Assembly (NCBI RefSeq): GCF_000416235.1
Contig: NZ_ATLO01000035.1
Span: 186,001 to 250,000, forward strand
Length of the DNA: 64,000 bases
Direction: 5' to 3'
DNA from: Pseudomonas sp. CFII64
GTDB lineage: Bacteria > Pseudomonadota > Gammaproteobacteria > Pseudomonadales > Pseudomonadaceae
This document shows, piece after piece, positions 16,416-25,561 of the stretch. The notes under the pieces were generated by a model that was not told the DNA's origin, did not search any database, and saw nothing but the letters and a program-made list of their open reading frames with translations. A program made the translations under genes and the position numbers. The stretch's first letter is position 1, and every line of letters begins with the position of its first letter.

Positions 16416-18857
16416 ATGTCCCGCACGCTTGAAACCCTTTTGCGACCCAGCCTGTTGGCCGTGGCGATTGCCCTGACCACTCCGCTGACCAGCACCCATT
16501 TGATCGCCGCAGAACAGGCATCGAGCGTGCGCGCTTACAACCTGCCAGCCGGGCCGCTGTCCTCGGCGCTGAATCAGATCGCCAGTCAGGCTGGCTTGAC
16601 GCTGGCGGTGGACCCGTCTCTGGCATCCGGGCGTACTTCGTCGCCGGTTCAGGGCCAGTTCGATGCTTCCGGCGCGTTGCGTCAGGCGCTGCGCGGCACC
16701 GGTCTGCAACTGGTGCAGAGCTCTGTCGGCAGCTACAGCCTGATGGCCGCGCCGGAAGGCACCGTGGCGTTGCCGGAAACCACCATTCAAGGCCAGGGCG
16801 TCGCCGGCGAAACGGCGTTGGGGCCGGTGGCCGGTTATGCCGCGACCCGCACGGCGTCGGGCAGCAAGACCGATACGCCGATTCTCGAAGCGCCGCGTTC
16901 GATTTCCGTGGCGACCCGCGAGCAAATGGCAGATCGCGCCGTGCAAAACCTCGACGACGCCGTGCGCTACATGCCCGGTGTCACCGCCAGCAGTTACGGC
17001 AGCGACAGCCGCGCCGAGTGGCTGAAGATCCGCGGTTTCGAACCGACGCAAGTACTCGATGGCCTGCCGTTGCCCAAAGGCGTGTACGTCATGCCCAAGC
17101 TGGAAACCTGGGATCTGGAGCGCGTCTCGGTTCTGCGCGGTCCGGCTTCGTCGGTCTATGGCCAGACCCCGCCCGGCGGCATGCTCGATATGGTCAGCCG
17201 CCGTCCCGAGGCCGTCGCCAGTCACGAGATCCAGGCGCAGGTCGGCAGCTACAACCGCAAGCAGATCAGTTTCGACAGCACCGGCCCGATTGATGACGCG
17301 GGCGTGTTCGAATATCGGGTCAGCGGCGTGGTGCGTGACAGCGGCACGTCCGTCGAGCACATCGACGACAAGCGCTACAACCTGGCGCCGAGCCTGACCT
17401 GGAACATCGATCCGGACACCAAGCTGACCTTCCTCAGCCAGTTCAACCGCGACGATACCGGCATCACCAGCCAGTTCCTGCCGCTGGAAGGCACCAAGCT
17501 GTCGACTCCGGCCGGCGAAGTGAAATACCACAAGAACCTTGGCGATCCAGAGTGGGAGTTCTACGACAAAACCTATTACGCGCTGGGCTACGCCTTCGAA
17601 CATCGCCTCAATGACGTGTGGCAGTTCAAGCAGAACCTGCGTTACACCAAGAGCGACCTGGCGTTCCAGGGCATCACGGCCGGTGGTTTCTACGGTTCGG
17701 TTGCCGCCGATGGCACCTTGTCGCGTGGCGCCAACGTGGTCAACGAAGACATCAGCCAGTTTGCCGTGGACAACAACTTCCAGGCCGACTTCGATACCGG
17801 CGTGCTCAAGCACACGCTGTTGATCGGCCTGGATCACCAACGCATCAACCACAACTACAAATGGTTGTTCGGCAGCGCGCCGACCAGCAACATCATCAAT
17901 CCGGTCTATGGCCAGGACTTCAGCAACGTCGCTTATAGCGCTTTCCAGAACTACGGCCAGAAAACCCGCGACACCGGCCTGTATCTGCAAGACCAGATCG
18001 CTCTGGATAATTGGCGTCTGACCCTGGGCGGTCGTCAGGACTGGCTGGATACCGACACCGACTTCCACGAGACCGGTATCAAGGACACCCGCAGCGATAA
18101 CGCTTTCAGTGGCAACGCAGCGCTGAGCTATGTGTTCGATTCCGGCTTCGCGCCGTACATTTCCTACGCCGAGTCGTTCCAGGCCGAGCAGGGCGGCAAC
18201 ACCGCCACCAGCGAAGCCTACGAACCGAGCACCGGCAAGCAATACGAGCTGGGCATCAAGTATCAACCGCCGGGCAGCAGCATGTTGTTCACGGCAGCAC
18301 TGTACGACCTGACCCGCAAGAACATCGTGCTCAGCGATACCTTTGGCACCAGCCGTCCATTGGGTGAAGCGCAGGTGCGTGGCGTCGAGCTGGAAGCGGT
18401 GGGCAACGTCAACGAGAACCTCAAGTTGACCGCGTCCTACACCTACGCCAACAGCAAGATGACCAAGGTCGGCGATCCTTTGGACAAGAATCGTCCATTG
18501 CCGCTGACCCCGGAAAACCAGGCGTCAATCTGGGCTGATTACACCTGGCATACGGGCGTGCTCGATGGTTTCGGCCTGGGCTTCGGCGCGCGTTACATCG
18601 GCGAAACCGACAACGTGGCGCTGGGCAGCCTGGCGTTTGTCCGCGACAAGTCCGACGGCCATACCGATTCCTATACCGTGTACGATGCCGCCGTGCATTA
18701 CGACCTGGGTCGCCTGAATAATTCGCTCAAAGGCGTCAGCGTCGCGGTCAACGCCAACAACGTATTCGACAAGGAATACCTGTCGACCTGTGATGGCTTC
18801 TATTGCTACTACGGCGACCGGCGCAACGTGCTGGCCAGCGTCAATTACAAATGGTGA
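16416..18857 (+). CDS. TonB-dependent siderophore receptor with STN signalling domain (FecA/FpvA type)
   Basis: 813 residues. Signal peptide about 1-33, then an STN domain (YNLPAGPLSSALNQIASQAG to about residue 110) that talks to FecR. The plug follows (SVATREQMADRAVQNLDDAV, EWLKIRGFEPTQVLDGLPL, ERVSVLRGPASSVYGQTPPG), then a 22-strand barrel ending in the canonical aromatic residue (NYKW). AGGAG at 16405-16409 is 6 bases before the ATG at 16416, which fixes the start; an ATG at 16386 is upstream of this. The GQTPPGG plug motif is typical of ferric-hydroxamate or catecholate receptors, but the ligand cannot be read from sequence. A FecI-dependent promoter should lie in 16315-16410. Confidence 0.92.
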   Translation: MSRTLETLLRPSLLAVAIALTTPLTSTHLIAAEQASSVRAYNLPAGPLSSALNQIASQAGLTLAVDPSLASGRTSSPVQGQFDASGALRQALRGTGLQLVQSSVGSYSLMAAPEGTVALPETTIQGQGVAGETALGPVAGYAATRTASGSKTDTPILEAPRSISVATREQMADRAVQNLDDAVRYMPGVTASSYGSDSRAEWLKIRGFEPTQVLDGLPLPKGVYVMPKLETWDLERVSVLRGPASSVYGQTPPGGMLDMVSRRPEAVASHEIQAQVGSYNRKQISFDSTGPIDDAGVFEYRVSGVVRDSGTSVEHIDDKRYNLAPSLTWNIDPDTKLTFLSQFNRDDTGITSQFLPLEGTKLSTPAGEVKYHKNLGDPEWEFYDKTYYALGYAFEHRLNDVWQFKQNLRYTKSDLAFQGITAGGFYGSVAADGTLSRGANVVNEDISQFAVDNNFQADFDTGVLKHTLLIGLDHQRINHNYKWLFGSAPTSNIINPVYGQDFSNVAYSAFQNYGQKTRDTGLYLQDQIALDNWRLTLGGRQDWLDTDTDFHETGIKDTRSDNAFSGNAALSYVFDSGFAPYISYAESFQAEQGGNTATSEAYEPSTGKQYELGIKYQPPGSSMLFTAALYDLTRKNIVLSDTFGTSRPLGEAQVRGVELEAVGNVNENLKLTASYTYANSKMTKVGDPLDKNRPLPLTPENQASIWADYTWHTGVLDGFGLGFGARYIGETDNVALGSLAFVRDKSDGHTDSYTVYDAAVHYDLGRLNNSLKGVSVAVNANNVFDKEYLSTCDGFYCYYGDRRNVLASVNYKW

Positions 18858-18881
18858 ATTAACGGATTCGCCAGTGAAGAC

Positions 18882-18910
18882 AAGGGCCTGCGCACACGCG
18901 CCGGCCTTTT
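18882..18910 (+). terminator. hairpin with T-run between receptor and PepSY gene
   Basis: AAGGGCCTGCGC - ACAC - GCGCCGGCCTTTT forms an imperfect GC-rich stem with TTTT at its end. It sits 25 bases after the receptor stop and 18 before the next ATG, so it may partly end or attenuate the transcript. Confidence 0.5.
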
Positions 18911-18928
18911 GCATTTGGAATCAAACAT

Positions 18929-20062
18929 ATGAAAAGCCAAACCGTGCGCCGCTGGTCGTTCATTCATACCTGGACCAGCCTGATCTGCACCCTGTTCCTG
19001 CTGATGCTGGCGGTGACCGGGTTGCCGTTGATTTTTCACCATGAAATCGATCACCTGCTGGGCAACGAGCCGGAATTCAAGGAGATGCCGGCCGACACGC
19101 CGCATCTGAATCTGGAAAAGCTGGTCGAAGCCGCCGAAGCGTATCGACCGGGCGACGTCATGCAATATTTCGGCTGGGACGAGGACAACGCCAACGGCGT
19201 CTGGGCGATCATGGCCAAGACAGCGGGCACCGAGCCCAATTCTTCGCACTCCTTCATGATGGATTCGCGCACCGGCCAAGCCTACGAAATACCGTCGGCC
19301 AACGGCGGGTTCATGATGGTCATGCTGCGCCTGCACGTGGACATGTACGCCGGGCTGACCGGCAAATTGCTGCTGGCGTTCATGGGTTTCCTGTTCGTGC
19401 TGGCAATTATTTCCGGGACGGTGCTGTATGCGCCGTTCATGCGCAAACTCAAGTTCGCCACCGTGCGCGCGGACAAATCCACGCGCATGCGCTGGCTCGA
19501 CCTGCATAACCTGATCGGTGTCGTGACCCTGACCTGGGCGCTTGTCGTGGGTGTTACCGGCGTGATCAGCGCCTGCGCCGACCTGTTGATTTCGTCGTGG
19601 CGCAACGACAGTCTGGCGGCGATGATCGCCCCTTATAAAGATGCGCCCGCGCTGACCCAGCGCGCGCCGGCGACCAACCTGCTGAGCATCGCCGAAGCCG
19701 CCGCGCCGGGCATGGAAGCGGATTTCATTGCCTTCCCCGGCACACGCTTTTCCAGCGAGCACCATTACGCGGTGTTCCTCAAGGGCAACACGCATTTGAC
19801 CAAGCACCTGGCCACGCCGGTGTTGATCGACGCGAAAACCCTGGACGTCACCGCCGTGGTCGAGCGGCCCTGGTACATGGACGCGCTGGGCATGTCGCAG
19901 CCGCTGCACTTCGGTGATTACGGCGGCATGCCGATGAAGATTCTCTGGGCGGCGCTGGATGTGCTGACCATTATCGTCCTCGGCAGCGGCGTTTATCTGT
20001 GGTGGGTGCGACGCAAGGCGGCGCGGCCGGTCAGCGTCCCGCAAGCGGAAGCCGTGCAATGA
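18929..20062 (+). CDS. PepSY-associated TM helix protein (iron-regulated)
   Basis: A 377-residue membrane protein of the PepSY_TM/PiuB-like family. Four main hydrophobic segments are visible: residues about 12-40 (TSLICTLFLLMLAVTGLPLI), 145-170 (KLLLAFMGFLFVLAIISGTV), 190-215 (LIGVVTLTWALVVGVTGVIS) and near the end (LDVLTIIVLGSGVYLWWVRR). PepSY-like periplasmic loops lie between them, with the family's WSFIHTWTSL start and DLHNLIGV motif. These proteins are often next to siderophore receptors and are thought to reduce or release iron in the periplasm; the exact reaction is not shown. It overlaps the following small gene by 4 bases. Confidence 0.88.
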   Translation: MKSQTVRRWSFIHTWTSLICTLFLLMLAVTGLPLIFHHEIDHLLGNEPEFKEMPADTPHLNLEKLVEAAEAYRPGDVMQYFGWDEDNANGVWAIMAKTAGTEPNSSHSFMMDSRTGQAYEIPSANGGFMMVMLRLHVDMYAGLTGKLLLAFMGFLFVLAIISGTVLYAPFMRKLKFATVRADKSTRMRWLDLHNLIGVVTLTWALVVGVTGVISACADLLISSWRNDSLAAMIAPYKDAPALTQRAPATNLLSIAEAAAPGMEADFIAFPGTRFSSEHHYAVFLKGNTHLTKHLATPVLIDAKTLDVTAVVERPWYMDALGMSQPLHFGDYGGMPMKILWAALDVLTIIVLGSGVYLWWVRRKAARPVSVPQAEAVQ

Positions 20063-20235
20063 AGCGTTCGACCATGCGCCATGTGTTCGCCATGCCGTTG
20101 CTGATCGGCCTCTTGATCGCGTTCGGGCTGTTCGCTGCGTTGCTCGGCGACGGCTGGTGGGACACGCTGGCCTGGCTGGGAATGGGCATTGCGGCAATCC
20201 TGAGCGTTCGCGGTTTGCTGGTGCGCAGGACCTGA
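20059..20235 (+). CDS. 58-residue inner-membrane protein, partner of the PepSY protein
   Basis: Starts at ATG 20059 inside the stop region of the PepSY gene (ATGA), which indicates translational coupling. It has two hydrophobic helices (FAMPLLIGLLIAFGLFAALL and WLGMGIAAILSVRGLL) and a short basic N-terminus. No known domain. The tight overlap suggests it is a small subunit or stabiliser of the PepSY membrane protein. Confidence 0.75.
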   Translation: MKRSTMRHVFAMPLLIGLLIAFGLFAALLGDGWWDTLAWLGMGIAAILSVRGLLVRRT

Positions 20236-20301
20236 AACCAGCCATTGCGGACGGGCGGGGTGCTGGCTAGTCTAGACAGCCGTCTCATTCGAGGAACACC
20301 C

Positions 20302-20931
20302 ATGTCCGCGCCGACCATGACGTTGTACACCAACGCAGCTTCACCCTTCGCCCGCAAGGTTATGGTCCTGCTGCATGAAACCGGTCAGCTGGATCGGGTG
20401 GCGCTGTTGCCGGTGCCCTTGACGCCGGTTAATCCGATTGCCGAGCTGAACCTTGATAACCCGGCGGGCAAGATTCCGGCCCTGCGGCTGGCCGACGGCA
20501 ATGTATTCCACGACAGTCGGGTGATTCTCGATTATCTGGACCAGCAGCACGTCGGCAATCCACTGATCCCTCGGGAAGGCTCCGCGCGCTGGCGGCGTCT
20601 GACCCTGGCGTCTCTGGCCGATGCGCTGCTGGATGCCGCACTGCTGATCCGTTATGAAACCGCCTTGCGTCCCGTCGAGAAACATTGGGATTTGTGGCTC
20701 GACAACCAGCAGCAGAAAATCGACCGCGCCCTGAGTTATTTCGAGCAGGACGCCATCACCGAACTCAGTTCAGCCTTCGATGTGGCGTCCATCAGCGTCG
20801 CGGCGGCCCTGGGTTATCTGGACTTCCGCCAGCCCAACCTCGGCTGGCGCAGCAGCTATCCGCGCCTGGCCAGTTGGTATGGCGAAGTCAGTCAACGGCC
20901 TTCGATGTTGGCGACCCAGCCCAGCGTCTGA
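20302..20931 (+). CDS. glutathione S-transferase
   Basis: 209 residues. The N-terminal thioredoxin-like half has the expected TLYTNAASPFARKVMVLLHE start (Ser/Pro-Phe catalytic region), the cis-Pro segment NPAGKIPALRLADGN and the SNAIL-like DSRVILDYL. The C-terminal half is all-helical. The start is ATG 20302 with GAGGA 8 bases upstream. It belongs to the broad bacterial GST group with no assigned substrate and is probably a cytosolic detoxification enzyme. It stands alone and is convergent with creD. Confidence 0.9.
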   Translation: MSAPTMTLYTNAASPFARKVMVLLHETGQLDRVALLPVPLTPVNPIAELNLDNPAGKIPALRLADGNVFHDSRVILDYLDQQHVGNPLIPREGSARWRRLTLASLADALLDAALLIRYETALRPVEKHWDLWLDNQQQKIDRALSYFEQDAITELSSAFDVASISVAAALGYLDFRQPNLGWRSSYPRLASWYGEVSQRPSMLATQPSV

Positions 20932-21050
20932 TTGAGCGGCCGTCTGCGGATCGCTGAATCACAGCGGTCGGCGGCGGTGCAGGAAACAGACTGGCAATTC
21001 TGAGCACCAGGTTTCTCGCCTGGGCCTGATCTTCGCGCAATCCGAGCCAG

Positions 21051-22427
21051 TTACTCATGGGCGGCCTCGATGTCGAACTCCAGTGGTTTGGCGGGTTTGT
21101 TTGGCGTGAGGCCGTACCAGTCGAGTTTGCGGGTCAGGACCATGAACACGCCGAGCAGACCAAACAGCAGCAGCGAACCCATCAACAGCGCGTAGTCTTC
21201 GGCACTCAACAGGCCGTAAAGCAAGCCGTAAAGCGCCGCCAGCCCCAGGGCGAAACCCAATCCGTGGCGCACGCTGCGCAGCACGTGACACACATAAAAA
21301 CCGATCAACAACACGCAAGCGCTGGCCGAGAGCAGATATGCCAAGGCAAAGCCCAGGTGTTCGGACAACGACAGCAGCATCAGATAAAACAACGCCAGCG
21401 CCGCGCCAACCAACGCATATTGGATCGGATGCACCGCCAGGTTCTTGAGCACTTCGAACAGGAAAAATCCGGCGAACGTCAGCGCGATGAACAGCAGCGC
21501 ATATTTGATCGCGCGGTCGCTTTTCAGGTATTGATCCACCGGATCGATGAAACTCACGCCCAAGGTACGCTGGTTGAAGTCGTCGCATTGCGCCGCTTGC
21601 AGGCAACGACTCAGCGCTTCTTCAAGGTTGGTGGAGAAGAACGAAGCCTGCCAGCTGGCGTTGAAACCTTCGGCAGAAATCTCCCGTCGGGTCGGCAGGT
21701 AGTTGCCGATAAAGCTCGGGTGCGGCCAGTCGGCGGACAACTGCACCGTGCTGGACTTGCCCACCGGCAGCACGCGCAACGATTCGGTGCCTTGCAGTTT
21801 CAAGTCGAAGGCGAAGTTGAGTTGTCTGGCGAGTTTGCCATCCAGAACCGGCAAGCTGGCGCTGACGCCTTCGCCGAGCCATTGCAGGCGCGAGCCGGGA
21901 ACAAAGTCCAGTTGCTGATCGTCGAGCTGCAATTTCAGGGCATTTTCGATGCCGCGAATATCGCTGATCCCGACCGACAGGAATGGCGCGTCAAATTGAT
22001 AGTCAGCGAAGTCCTCGGTAATTCCGAAAAATTCCGGCACGGCGAAATGGCCGCTGACCCGATTATCGGCATGGAACAGTCGCGCCTCGTAAATCCCCCG
22101 GGAACGCAGTTCGGTCTGCACCTTGCCGTCCAGTTCAAAGCGGTCGGGCAAGAAATGCAGATCGCCGCGCTCCTGGGCGGTTTCCTGAAAGCGTTCGTTG
22201 GTCTTGGGGTCGGTCTTCCAGACGCGCACGGTCTTGCGAAACGGCACCACCAGAATCGGCCCGGCCAACTGCTGACTGAAGCTGGAACTGCGCGCGATAT
22301 CCCGCAAGACGTCGTCGCGCTGTGCCTGCCGGTCGCCGATCAGCCCGCCGATCATCAACAACGGAATCAACAGCAGAACGATCAGCAGCGCGATCATTCC
22401 CAGTTTTATAGCCAGACTTCGATTCAT
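21051..22427 (-). CDS. creD: CreD, inner-membrane envelope-stress protein
   Basis: 458 residues. There is an N-terminal membrane helix (LGMIALLIVLLLIPLLMIGG), a large periplasmic domain (LAGPILVVPFRKTVRVWKTD, RSRGIYEARLFHADNRVSG), then five or six C-terminal helices (LLFIALTFAGFFLFEVLKNL onward). This matches CreD, which CreBC control after inhibition of PBP4 by beta-lactams. The start MNRSLAIKLG at 22427 has GGGAGAG 7 bases upstream; the longer frame to 22619 runs through a repeat. A 200-base gap with a REP separates it from creC. Confidence 0.92.
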   Translation of the reverse strand: MNRSLAIKLGMIALLIVLLLIPLLMIGGLIGDRQAQRDDVLRDIARSSSFSQQLAGPILVVPFRKTVRVWKTDPKTNERFQETAQERGDLHFLPDRFELDGKVQTELRSRGIYEARLFHADNRVSGHFAVPEFFGITEDFADYQFDAPFLSVGISDIRGIENALKLQLDDQQLDFVPGSRLQWLGEGVSASLPVLDGKLARQLNFAFDLKLQGTESLRVLPVGKSSTVQLSADWPHPSFIGNYLPTRREISAEGFNASWQASFFSTNLEEALSRCLQAAQCDDFNQRTLGVSFIDPVDQYLKSDRAIKYALLFIALTFAGFFLFEVLKNLAVHPIQYALVGAALALFYLMLLSLSEHLGFALAYLLSASACVLLIGFYVCHVLRSVRHGLGFALGLAALYGLLYGLLSAEDYALLMGSLLLFGLLGVFMVLTRKLDWYGLTPNKPAKPLEFDIEAAHE

Positions 22428-22540
22428 GGGTCTCTCCCTGTTTTGATGGGGAGATTCTGCGAGCGCTGTGTGGAGGGTTGATGAGGGGTTTGTGGGGATT
22501 GTGTGGAGATCGCGATCTTCAGCGCTTGCACCGGCCCTTT

Positions 22541-22599
22541 CGGGGACAAGTCCCCTCCTACCAGACTGTGTATGGCTCGGTAGGACCGGACTTGTCCGG
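22541..22599. repeat. REP variant between creD and creC
   Basis: GGGGACAAGTCCCCTCCTAC faces GTAGGACCGGACTTGTCCGG, a variant of the common REP in which TTTAGCC is replaced by CTTGTCC. It lies in the 200-base gap inside the cre cluster. Confidence 0.8.
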
Positions 22600-22630
22600 G
22601 AAGGCGTCGGGTTTACCAACGCAGATCCCG

Positions 22631-24046
22631 TTAAAACAGCACTGTCACCAGAACGCCACCCTCAACATTGCCGATGCGCAGCTCGCCGCCGTGCAGCTGC
22701 ACCACTTCTTCGACGAAGTTAAGTCCCAAACCGGTGCTTTTGCGGCCGCTGTCCGGGCGGGGCAGGGAGTAGAAGCGCTCGCTCAGGCGCGGCAGGGCGT
22801 AGTCGGGGATCGGGGCGGCGCTGTTGAACAGGCTGAACTGAATCCCGCTCGCACTTCGTTCGGCGCTGAAGCGTAAAAGTCCGCCTTGAGGCGTGAAGTC
22901 CAGTGCGTTTTCCAACAGATTGGCAAGCGCCTGGCGTAACAGAAAACGCTCGCCGATCAGTTGCAGATCGTTGGCGATGTTTTTTTCAATTCGCAGATTT
23001 AACCGCTCGATGCGTACGCTTTGCACGTTGAGCAGTTCATCGATCAGTTCGCCCAGCGCCACGGCGACCCGTTCTTCCAGGCCCTGACGCTGCTCGACCA
23101 TCGCCAGATTCAGCAGGCGTTCGATCAACTGCTGCATGCGCGCGCTTTCGCCTTCGATGTTGCCGATAAAACGCTGGCGCTGGTCGGCGGGCATGTCGTC
23201 CTGCAACAGCTCGGCAGCGCCACGAATCGCCGCGAGCGGGCTTTTCAATTCGTGGGTCAGGGTGTGCACATAGCGCTCGACGTAAGCTTTGCCCTCCAGC
23301 TGCGTGCGCATGTGTTCCACAGCCGTGGATAGCTGTTCGAATTCGCCGCCACGATAATGCGGCAACTCGGCGCGCCGTCCTTCGCTGACCGCTTGGGCGT
23401 AATCGGTCAGGCGGCGCAACGCCGAGCTGAGCCACCAGGAAAACAGCGCGCCCAGCAGCAGCCCCAGCGCCATCAAGCCGCCGCCGTACCACAGCAAGCG
23501 CCGCTCGGCGCGGTCCACATAAGGCTGCAGCGAACTGTTCGGTTTGGCCACCGTGACCACGCCGATGATCGCGCCGTTATCGCGAATCGGCGCGCCGACA
23601 TGCATCACCGACGAGTTCGGATCGTTGGCGTCGCTGCGGGTCGAGCGCGCGCCGTATTCGCCGCGCAAGGTCAGCAACACATCGTTCCAGCGCGAGTAAT
23701 CCTGGCCGACCGCTTCACCACTGGAATCGAGCAGCACGATGCCTTTGGCGTCGGTGACGTAGATGCGGTTGTTGACCTGATTCTTCGGCAAACCCCAGAT
23801 GGTTGCGGCGGGCTGGCGCAAGCCATAGGCCCGGAGCGCGTCAGGGAAGCGGCTCTGGCTCAAGGTGCCGGACTTGACGTCGTCATGCAGGATTTCCGCC
23901 AGCAGGTTGGCCGTGTCCACCAGGGTTTCTTCGGTGGACTGGCGCACGCCGGGGCGCACTTCTTTCATCACGGTGCTGAGCACGAAGTAACCGGTCAGGC
24001 CGATGAACACCGCGTACACCAGAAAAATCCGCAGGCTGAGGGACAT
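22631..24046 (-). CDS. creC: CreC, sensor histidine kinase
   Basis: 471 residues. It has an N-terminal helix (IFLVYAVFIGLTGYFVLSTV), a periplasmic sensor with a Cache-like part, a second helix near 180-200 (LLWYGGGLMALGLLLGALFS) and a HAMP region. The HisKA box is YVHTLTHELKSPLAAIRGAA near residue 260. The HATPase domain has N (LANLLENALDF), F and G2 (GRKSTGLGLNFVEEVV) boxes. It partners with CreB; the start overlaps the creB stop by one base. In P. aeruginosa this pair answers PBP4 inhibition and affects biofilm and metabolism; here the role is by homology. Confidence 0.93.
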   Translation of the reverse strand: MSLSLRIFLVYAVFIGLTGYFVLSTVMKEVRPGVRQSTEETLVDTANLLAEILHDDVKSGTLSQSRFPDALRAYGLRQPAATIWGLPKNQVNNRIYVTDAKGIVLLDSSGEAVGQDYSRWNDVLLTLRGEYGARSTRSDANDPNSSVMHVGAPIRDNGAIIGVVTVAKPNSSLQPYVDRAERRLLWYGGGLMALGLLLGALFSWWLSSALRRLTDYAQAVSEGRRAELPHYRGGEFEQLSTAVEHMRTQLEGKAYVERYVHTLTHELKSPLAAIRGAAELLQDDMPADQRQRFIGNIEGESARMQQLIERLLNLAMVEQRQGLEERVAVALGELIDELLNVQSVRIERLNLRIEKNIANDLQLIGERFLLRQALANLLENALDFTPQGGLLRFSAERSASGIQFSLFNSAAPIPDYALPRLSERFYSLPRPDSGRKSTGLGLNFVEEVVQLHGGELRIGNVEGGVLVTVLF

Positions 24047-24726
24047 CAGCTGTGTCCAGGGCTGAAGCTGTAGCCGAGGCCGCGATGGGTCTGGATCGGC
24101 TCGGCGTCGGCGGCGATCAGGCGCAGTTTGGCGCGCAGGCTTTTGATGTGGCTGTCGATGCTGCGCTCGTAACCGGCATCGGCGGCCACGCCCACTGCGT
24201 CGAGTAATTGCTCGCGGCTGAACACCCGTTCGGGTTGCTCCAGTAAACAGTGCAGCAACCGAAACTCATGGCGAGTCAGGCTCAGCGGCTGGCCGCGATA
24301 GCTGATCTGCACGCGTTCGGCGTCAACCTGAAACAACTCGCTCAATGCGGCGGCGACCGGGCGCGGCAGCATGCGCTTGAGAATCGCCCGAACCCGCGCC
24401 GTCACTTCCCGCGGGCTGAACGGCTTCACCACGTAATCGTCAGCGCCGATCTCCAGCCCGACCACCCGGTCGATCTCACCATTGCGCGCGCTGAGGAACA
24501 TCACCGGCACTTCGCTGAACCGCCGCAGTTGCTTGCAGGCTTCGAAGCCGCTGATATCCGGCAAGCCGATGTCGAGGATGATCAGGTCCGCCGGCGTGCG
24601 CCGTTGATGCTCCACCGCCGCCTGACCGAGGCCCAGCCAGGACGTGGTGAAGCCGTCACTTTGCAGGGCGTAGATCAGGGTGTCGGCAATCGCCGCTTCG
24701 TCTTCGACAATCAAAATATGCGGCAT
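24046..24726 (-). CDS. creB: CreB, response regulator
   Basis: 226 residues. It has a receiver domain with acidic pocket (IVEDEAA), phospho-Asp in LIILDIGLPDISG, Thr/Ser in VMFLSARNG and Lys in DDYVVKPFSPREV. An OmpR/PhoB winged-helix domain follows (LTRHEFRLLHCLLEQPERVF, YERSIDSHIKSLRAKL). It is the first gene of creB-creC. No TTCAC-N6-TTCAC cre-tag was found ahead of creD or creB by eye, so its target sites here are unclear. Confidence 0.93.
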   Translation of the reverse strand: MPHILIVEDEAAIADTLIYALQSDGFTTSWLGLGQAAVEHQRRTPADLIILDIGLPDISGFEACKQLRRFSEVPVMFLSARNGEIDRVVGLEIGADDYVVKPFSPREVTARVRAILKRMLPRPVAAALSELFQVDAERVQISYRGQPLSLTRHEFRLLHCLLEQPERVFSREQLLDAVGVAADAGYERSIDSHIKSLRAKLRLIAADAEPIQTHRGLGYSFSPGHS

Positions 24727-24784
24727 GGCATCCGAGCACTTGAGGTGAGGACGAAACGGTGCCGGGATCAGCGGCGAACGTCAA

Positions 24785-25285
24785 TCAGCAATCGGGTTTG
24801 TCAGCGGTATAGCGTCGCGCCGGATTGACTGCCGCGCCGAACTCGCGCAGGGCCTTGGCGCCGATCAATAGGGGATAGTTGAAATGGCTGCGATCCACCA
24901 GATTGACTTCGACGGTGCGTTTTTTATCGCCCAGGCACAGCTCCAGGTCGACTACCGGGCGCTTGGTCGGGTCGATGGCTTCGTCGTCGTCCTCGCCATC
25001 GGAGCGACCTTTGATCTTGCTGATGCGCGAGACCTTGTGCTCGTACACCTTGTTGCTGGCGTCCTTGGTGGCCAGACGGAAACGCACCCAGTCATCGCCG
25101 TCGCGCTGGAACAGTTCGATGTCCTTGGCTGATAACGACGCGGTCAGCGCGCCGGTGTCCATCTTGGCCTGAAAGGTTTCGCCGAACTCCGCGACCTTGA
25201 TGTATTCGTAACGACCGTACAGCGTCGGCTCGGCGGCCATGACCGGCAAGGCCAGCACAGACAAAAGCGCCAGGATTGATTTCAC
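24785..25285 (-). CDS. periplasmic retropepsin-like ('ATP-dependent zinc protease' family) protein
   Basis: 166 residues with a signal peptide (MKSILALLSVLALPVMA). The mature part carries the aspartic-protease-like motif AKMDTGALTASLSA and later FNYPLLIGAKALREFG, the two halves of the small retropepsin fold seen in the family usually labelled ATP-dependent zinc protease. A Gly/Asp-rich loop (GRSDGEDDDEAIDP) lies between them. There is no ATP site, so the family name is misleading. It sits just upstream of creB on the same strand (58 bases), a neighbourhood shared with other Pseudomonas; a role in envelope homeostasis is possible. Confidence 0.85.
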   Translation of the reverse strand: MKSILALLSVLALPVMAAEPTLYGRYEYIKVAEFGETFQAKMDTGALTASLSAKDIELFQRDGDDWVRFRLATKDASNKVYEHKVSRISKIKGRSDGEDDDEAIDPTKRPVVDLELCLGDKKRTVEVNLVDRSHFNYPLLIGAKALREFGAAVNPARRYTADKPDC

Positions 25286-25323
25286 GTGGGTGGTACCTTT
25301 TCTCGGTTGGAATACGGCTACCT

Positions 25324-25410
25324 GTTGGAGCGAGGCTTGCCCGCGAATCAGACGCCTCGGTGAAACAGGTATACCCGGTTATCGTTCTTCGCGAGCAAGC
25401 TCGCTCCCAC
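25324..25410. repeat. second repeat family: GTTGGAGCGAGGCTTGCCCGCGAA pair
   Basis: The left arm GTTGGAGCGAGGCTTGCC and right arm TTCGCGAGCAAGCTCGCTCC are inverted copies about 40 bases apart. The same family recurs at 44722-44809 and as a half unit at 59832-59855. Confidence 0.85.
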
Positions 25411-25561
25411 AATAGCTGCGTTTTTAGACATCAGGACTCAACTTCGTTCGCTGCCCGCAGCTTAACCGTAACCTCGTGAAACATTTGTCGACGACCAATG
25501 GATTTGGCGTTGACCCCCGGGCTCTTTATGATGGCTGCCCGAAAAATTGTAAGAGTTTTTT

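Noticed and set aside
16335..18266. 643-codon minus-strand frame opposite the siderophore receptor
   Set aside because: Antisense shadow; composition is low in hydrophobic structure and rich in Gln/His/Arg, with no known motif.
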